This document shows, piece after piece, positions 14,528-16,492 of a DNA stretch of 16,492 bases. The notes under the pieces are model-generated. The model was not told where the DNA came from. It ran no database searches and saw nothing but the letters and a program-made list of their open reading frames with translations. The position numbers and the translations under genes were made by a program. Positions within the stretch are counted from its first letter, which is position 1; each line of letters starts with the position of its first letter. The DNA is from Prevotellaceae bacterium UBA711 (lineage in GTDB: Bacteria > Bacteroidota > Bacteroidia > Bacteroidales > Bacteroidaceae), in contig DBLZ01000128.1 of NCBI GenBank assembly GCA_002297545.1, positions 1 to 16,492 of the forward strand. Reading direction: 5' to 3'.

Positions 14528-15019
14528 CTATCCGGCACTTTCCGTTTCTGCCATGTATTCGGCAAAGATGCGTGCCGCACTCTCCACCTTACGTGCGCAG
14601 GGACGTGTCTTGTAGTATTGGGCGTTGCGCTCGTTCGGAATATGGCTGTCGTTAGTCGGCAGACACTTGCTGTTGGCCAGGATCTCGGCACAGATGATGC
14701 TGGTGTTGCGTTGCTTGAATTGCTCCAGCAACCGGCGCACCACTGCATAGCAATGTGCCTTGGCTTCGCGGTCGTTGCCGTCCGTGGCACCGCATTGCAG
14801 TCCAGTTAGGGTGACTATGCCGGATACCGCACCGCACATCATCCTGAGGCGGCCTACACCGGCCCCGAAGCCGGCTCCTATGCGCAGGGCGGTGTTGCGA
14901 TCCATGCCATACAGGTCGGCAAATGCCGCCACTACGCTCTGACAGCAACCATATCCTGCCATGAAGTTCTCCACGGCCTGCTGTATGCGTGCCTCTAATT
15001 CGGGTGACAGTTCTTTCAT
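14528..15019 (-). CDS. C_GCAxxG_C_C family protein
   Basis: The 163-residue protein has the layout of the C_GCAxxG_C_C family (PF09719). It has a leading helix, a Cys pair in GYGCCQSVV (Cys25-Cys26), a Gly-rich GAGFGAGVGRLRMMCGAVSG segment with Cys62 in the conserved MCGA, then spaced Cys at 76, 90, 110, 119 and 141 near the C-terminus. These Cys suggest a redox or metal/cluster-binding role, but the family has no established function. There is no signal peptide, so it is cytoplasmic. It starts 30 bases after the dnaX stop codon on the same strand and is probably read from the same transcript. Confidence 0.82.
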   Translation of the reverse strand: MKELSPELEARIQQAVENFMAGYGCCQSVVAAFADLYGMDRNTALRIGAGFGAGVGRLRMMCGAVSGIVTLTGLQCGATDGNDREAKAHCYAVVRRLLEQFKQRNTSIICAEILANSKCLPTNDSHIPNERNAQYYKTRPCARKVESAARIFAEYMAETESAG

Positions 15020-15049
15020 ATACGGTCCGTTGTGTTTATCATCTATGGG

Positions 15050-16492
15050 TTAGCATATCTCCAGTTTCAGCAGTTCCGCCAATTGCCGCACGTTGCGGTT
15101 CTTTTCTGCCATTTTCTTGAAGAGGGCAGGTTTGCTGGTGATGTGCTGCACCTCCTGTGCCTCGGCAATGTGTACCTCCATCTGTATGCCTGAGTTTCCC
15201 AAGGCGTGGCGCAGGTGTGACAGGATGTCGTTAGCCATGTCGCGCAATGCCGTGCCTATCTGTTCGTTGTTGGCCACCACCTCAAAGGTGTTGTCGTTTA
15301 TCAGCTTGGGCATCATCATCTTCATTCGCATGGACATGGCGCGCTGTTCTGTGGGCATGCGTTCAACGTAGACATGCCACTGGTGGGTGATGTCCTCTTG
15401 CGTGAACGGTTTGTCGACTGGTGGCGTGTTGATCTGTACAGCGTCTTGTACAGCGTTCTCCTGCGTATGTGCTGCCTGGTGGATGCTGGGTCCCAGGCGG
15501 CCTATCCTTACGGTTGGAATCTTTTTCCTGGCCGTTTGGCCTTCTATTGCAGCTGGCATCTGGTGTACGCTCGCTGCACTACGGTTTGACGTATGGTTAT
15601 AATCGGCCTGCGTCTCGGCAACGGTGTGGACCGCAGGCGTGGCTGCCTGCACAGTTGGCTGAGCCAAGGTTTGCAGGCGGAATATGGGTTTAAGAGTCTT
15701 GGCAGGGCAACGCCCCGACCCTGCGGCTTCGTCGTCTGTCAGTTGGGCGCACTGTATCAGGCATATCTCCACTTGCAGGCGCTTGTTGTGGCTCTGACGA
15801 TACGCCTGGTCGCAATCGTTGCACAGTTTTATTGCACGATAGATGAACCGGTGGTCGCACTTGGCGGCTTGGTCGCGGTAACGTTGGCGTGTGCGTTCGG
15901 AAACCTCCAGCAACGGTAGCGTGCTCTCGTCCTTGGCCACCAGCAGCTGGCGCATGTGGTTTGCCAGTCCCGCAATGAAGTTGCCGCCGTCAAAGCCCTT
16001 TTGCAGCACCTCGTTGAAGAGTAGCATGCACTGGGGTACCTCCTTGGACAGGAAGTGATCCACCAGACGGAAGTAGTACTCGGTGGAGAGTACGTTCAGG
16101 CTGGCACAGACGCGGTCGTAGGTGAGTGCGCCGCCTGTGAAAGATACCATCTGGTCGAAGATGCTCAGGGCGTCGCGCATGCCGCCGTCGGCCTTCTCTG
16201 CGATCAGCTGCAGAGCCTCGTCTTCAGTGGTGTATCCCTCTTTCTGTGCCACGTTGCGCAGATGAGCTATGGTGTTTTCCACGCTCATGCGCTGGAAGTC
16301 ATACACTTGGCATCGGGACAGGATGGTGGGCAGAATCTTGTGCTTCTCCGTGGTGGCCAGGATGAAGATGACGTATGAAGGCGGTTCCTCCAGCGTTTTC
16401 AGGAAAGCATTGAAGGCCTGGGACGAGAGCATGTGCACCTCGTCTATGATGAAGACCTTGTAGCGTCCCACCTGTGGAGGTATCTGCACCTG
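15050..16492 (-). CDS. dnaX: DNA polymerase III subunit gamma/tau, 5' end outside window
   Basis: The visible 480 residues (frame open through the window edge, first codon CAG at 16490-16492) cover most of a clamp-loader ATPase. The Walker B segment VFIIDEVHML is near visible residue 13, followed by the LKTLEEPP motif, sensor-1 FILATTE, and the LSRCQVYDF segment with the SRC arginine finger. The helical lid (GGMRDALSIFDQ) and the collar domain come next. The rest is a less conserved, Gln/Ala/Thr-rich linker and a C-terminal tau-like domain ending in LLKLEIC. The missing part should contain the Walker A motif and the zinc-binding Cys module, roughly 110 residues. The product loads the sliding clamp in the replisome. 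Confidence 0.95.
   Translation of the reverse strand, partial: QVQIPPQVGRYKVFIIDEVHMLSSQAFNAFLKTLEEPPSYVIFILATTEKHKILPTILSRCQVYDFQRMSVENTIAHLRNVAQKEGYTTEDEALQLIAEKADGGMRDALSIFDQMVSFTGGALTYDRVCASLNVLSTEYYFRLVDHFLSKEVPQCMLLFNEVLQKGFDGGNFIAGLANHMRQLLVAKDESTLPLLEVSERTRQRYRDQAAKCDHRFIYRAIKLCNDCDQAYRQSHNKRLQVEICLIQCAQLTDDEAAGSGRCPAKTLKPIFRLQTLAQPTVQAATPAVHTVAETQADYNHTSNRSAASVHQMPAAIEGQTARKKIPTVRIGRLGPSIHQAAHTQENAVQDAVQINTPPVDKPFTQEDITHQWHVYVERMPTEQRAMSMRMKMMMPKLINDNTFEVVANNEQIGTALRDMANDILSHLRHALGNSGIQMEVHIAEAQEVQHITSKPALFKKMAEKNRNVRQLAELLKLEIC

Overview
The window looks like chromosomal DNA of an anaerobic Bacteroidales bacterium (Bacteroides/Prevotella-like). The main reasons are repeated promoters of the Bacteroidota -33 TTTG / -7 TAnnTTTG type, no regular Shine-Dalgarno sites, a ferredoxin-dependent 2-oxoacid oxidoreductase operon, and many secreted or outer-membrane proteins of Bacteroidota style. 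All assignments come from reading the sequence; no database search was run, so the genus is not resolved.

Layout. 1-52 is the 5' half of a minus-strand tRNA-Val with a well-formed promoter. 544-1561 holds a short secreted DUF2807-like protein and a hotdog acyl-CoA thioesterase. 1562-2128 contains a decayed S9-family peptidase remnant. 2129-2201 is tRNA-Thr(CGT), followed by hairpins and copies of its 3' end. 2474-5512 (minus) is a 2-oxoacid:ferredoxin oxidoreductase operon, read as small TPR protein, 4Fe-4S ferredoxin subunit, alpha, beta (TPP) and gamma. 5738-6151 (minus) is a META-domain lipoprotein.

6502-7944 (plus) is a FadL-like outer-membrane protein. 94 bases later comes a large fusion of acyl-activating enzyme, acyl carrier protein and PlsC-type acyltransferase (8039-10597). 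This pair could take up exogenous fatty acids, activate them and esterify them to phospholipid; the pathway is inferred from domains and adjacency. 10598-10919 carries a fragment of an IS982-like transposase, then an AT-richer stand-alone nucleotidyltransferase-fold gene (10920-12056).

12098-14519 is a cell-envelope group: a secreted protein with a carboxypeptidase-regulatory-like domain (minus), divergent from an unrecognised secreted protein and a TlpA-like thioredoxin (plus). The right end (minus) holds a C_GCAxxG_C_C family protein downstream of the DNA polymerase III gamma/tau gene dnaX, whose 5' part lies outside the window.

No CRISPR array, intact insertion sequence, prophage or recognisable defence system was seen. 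The least explained items are the three-domain lipid enzyme, the two layers of gene decay before tRNA-Thr, the repeated tRNA-Thr 3' end, a 26-base alternating purine-pyrimidine tract between divergent genes, and an inverted-repeat candidate operator upstream of the unknown secreted protein.
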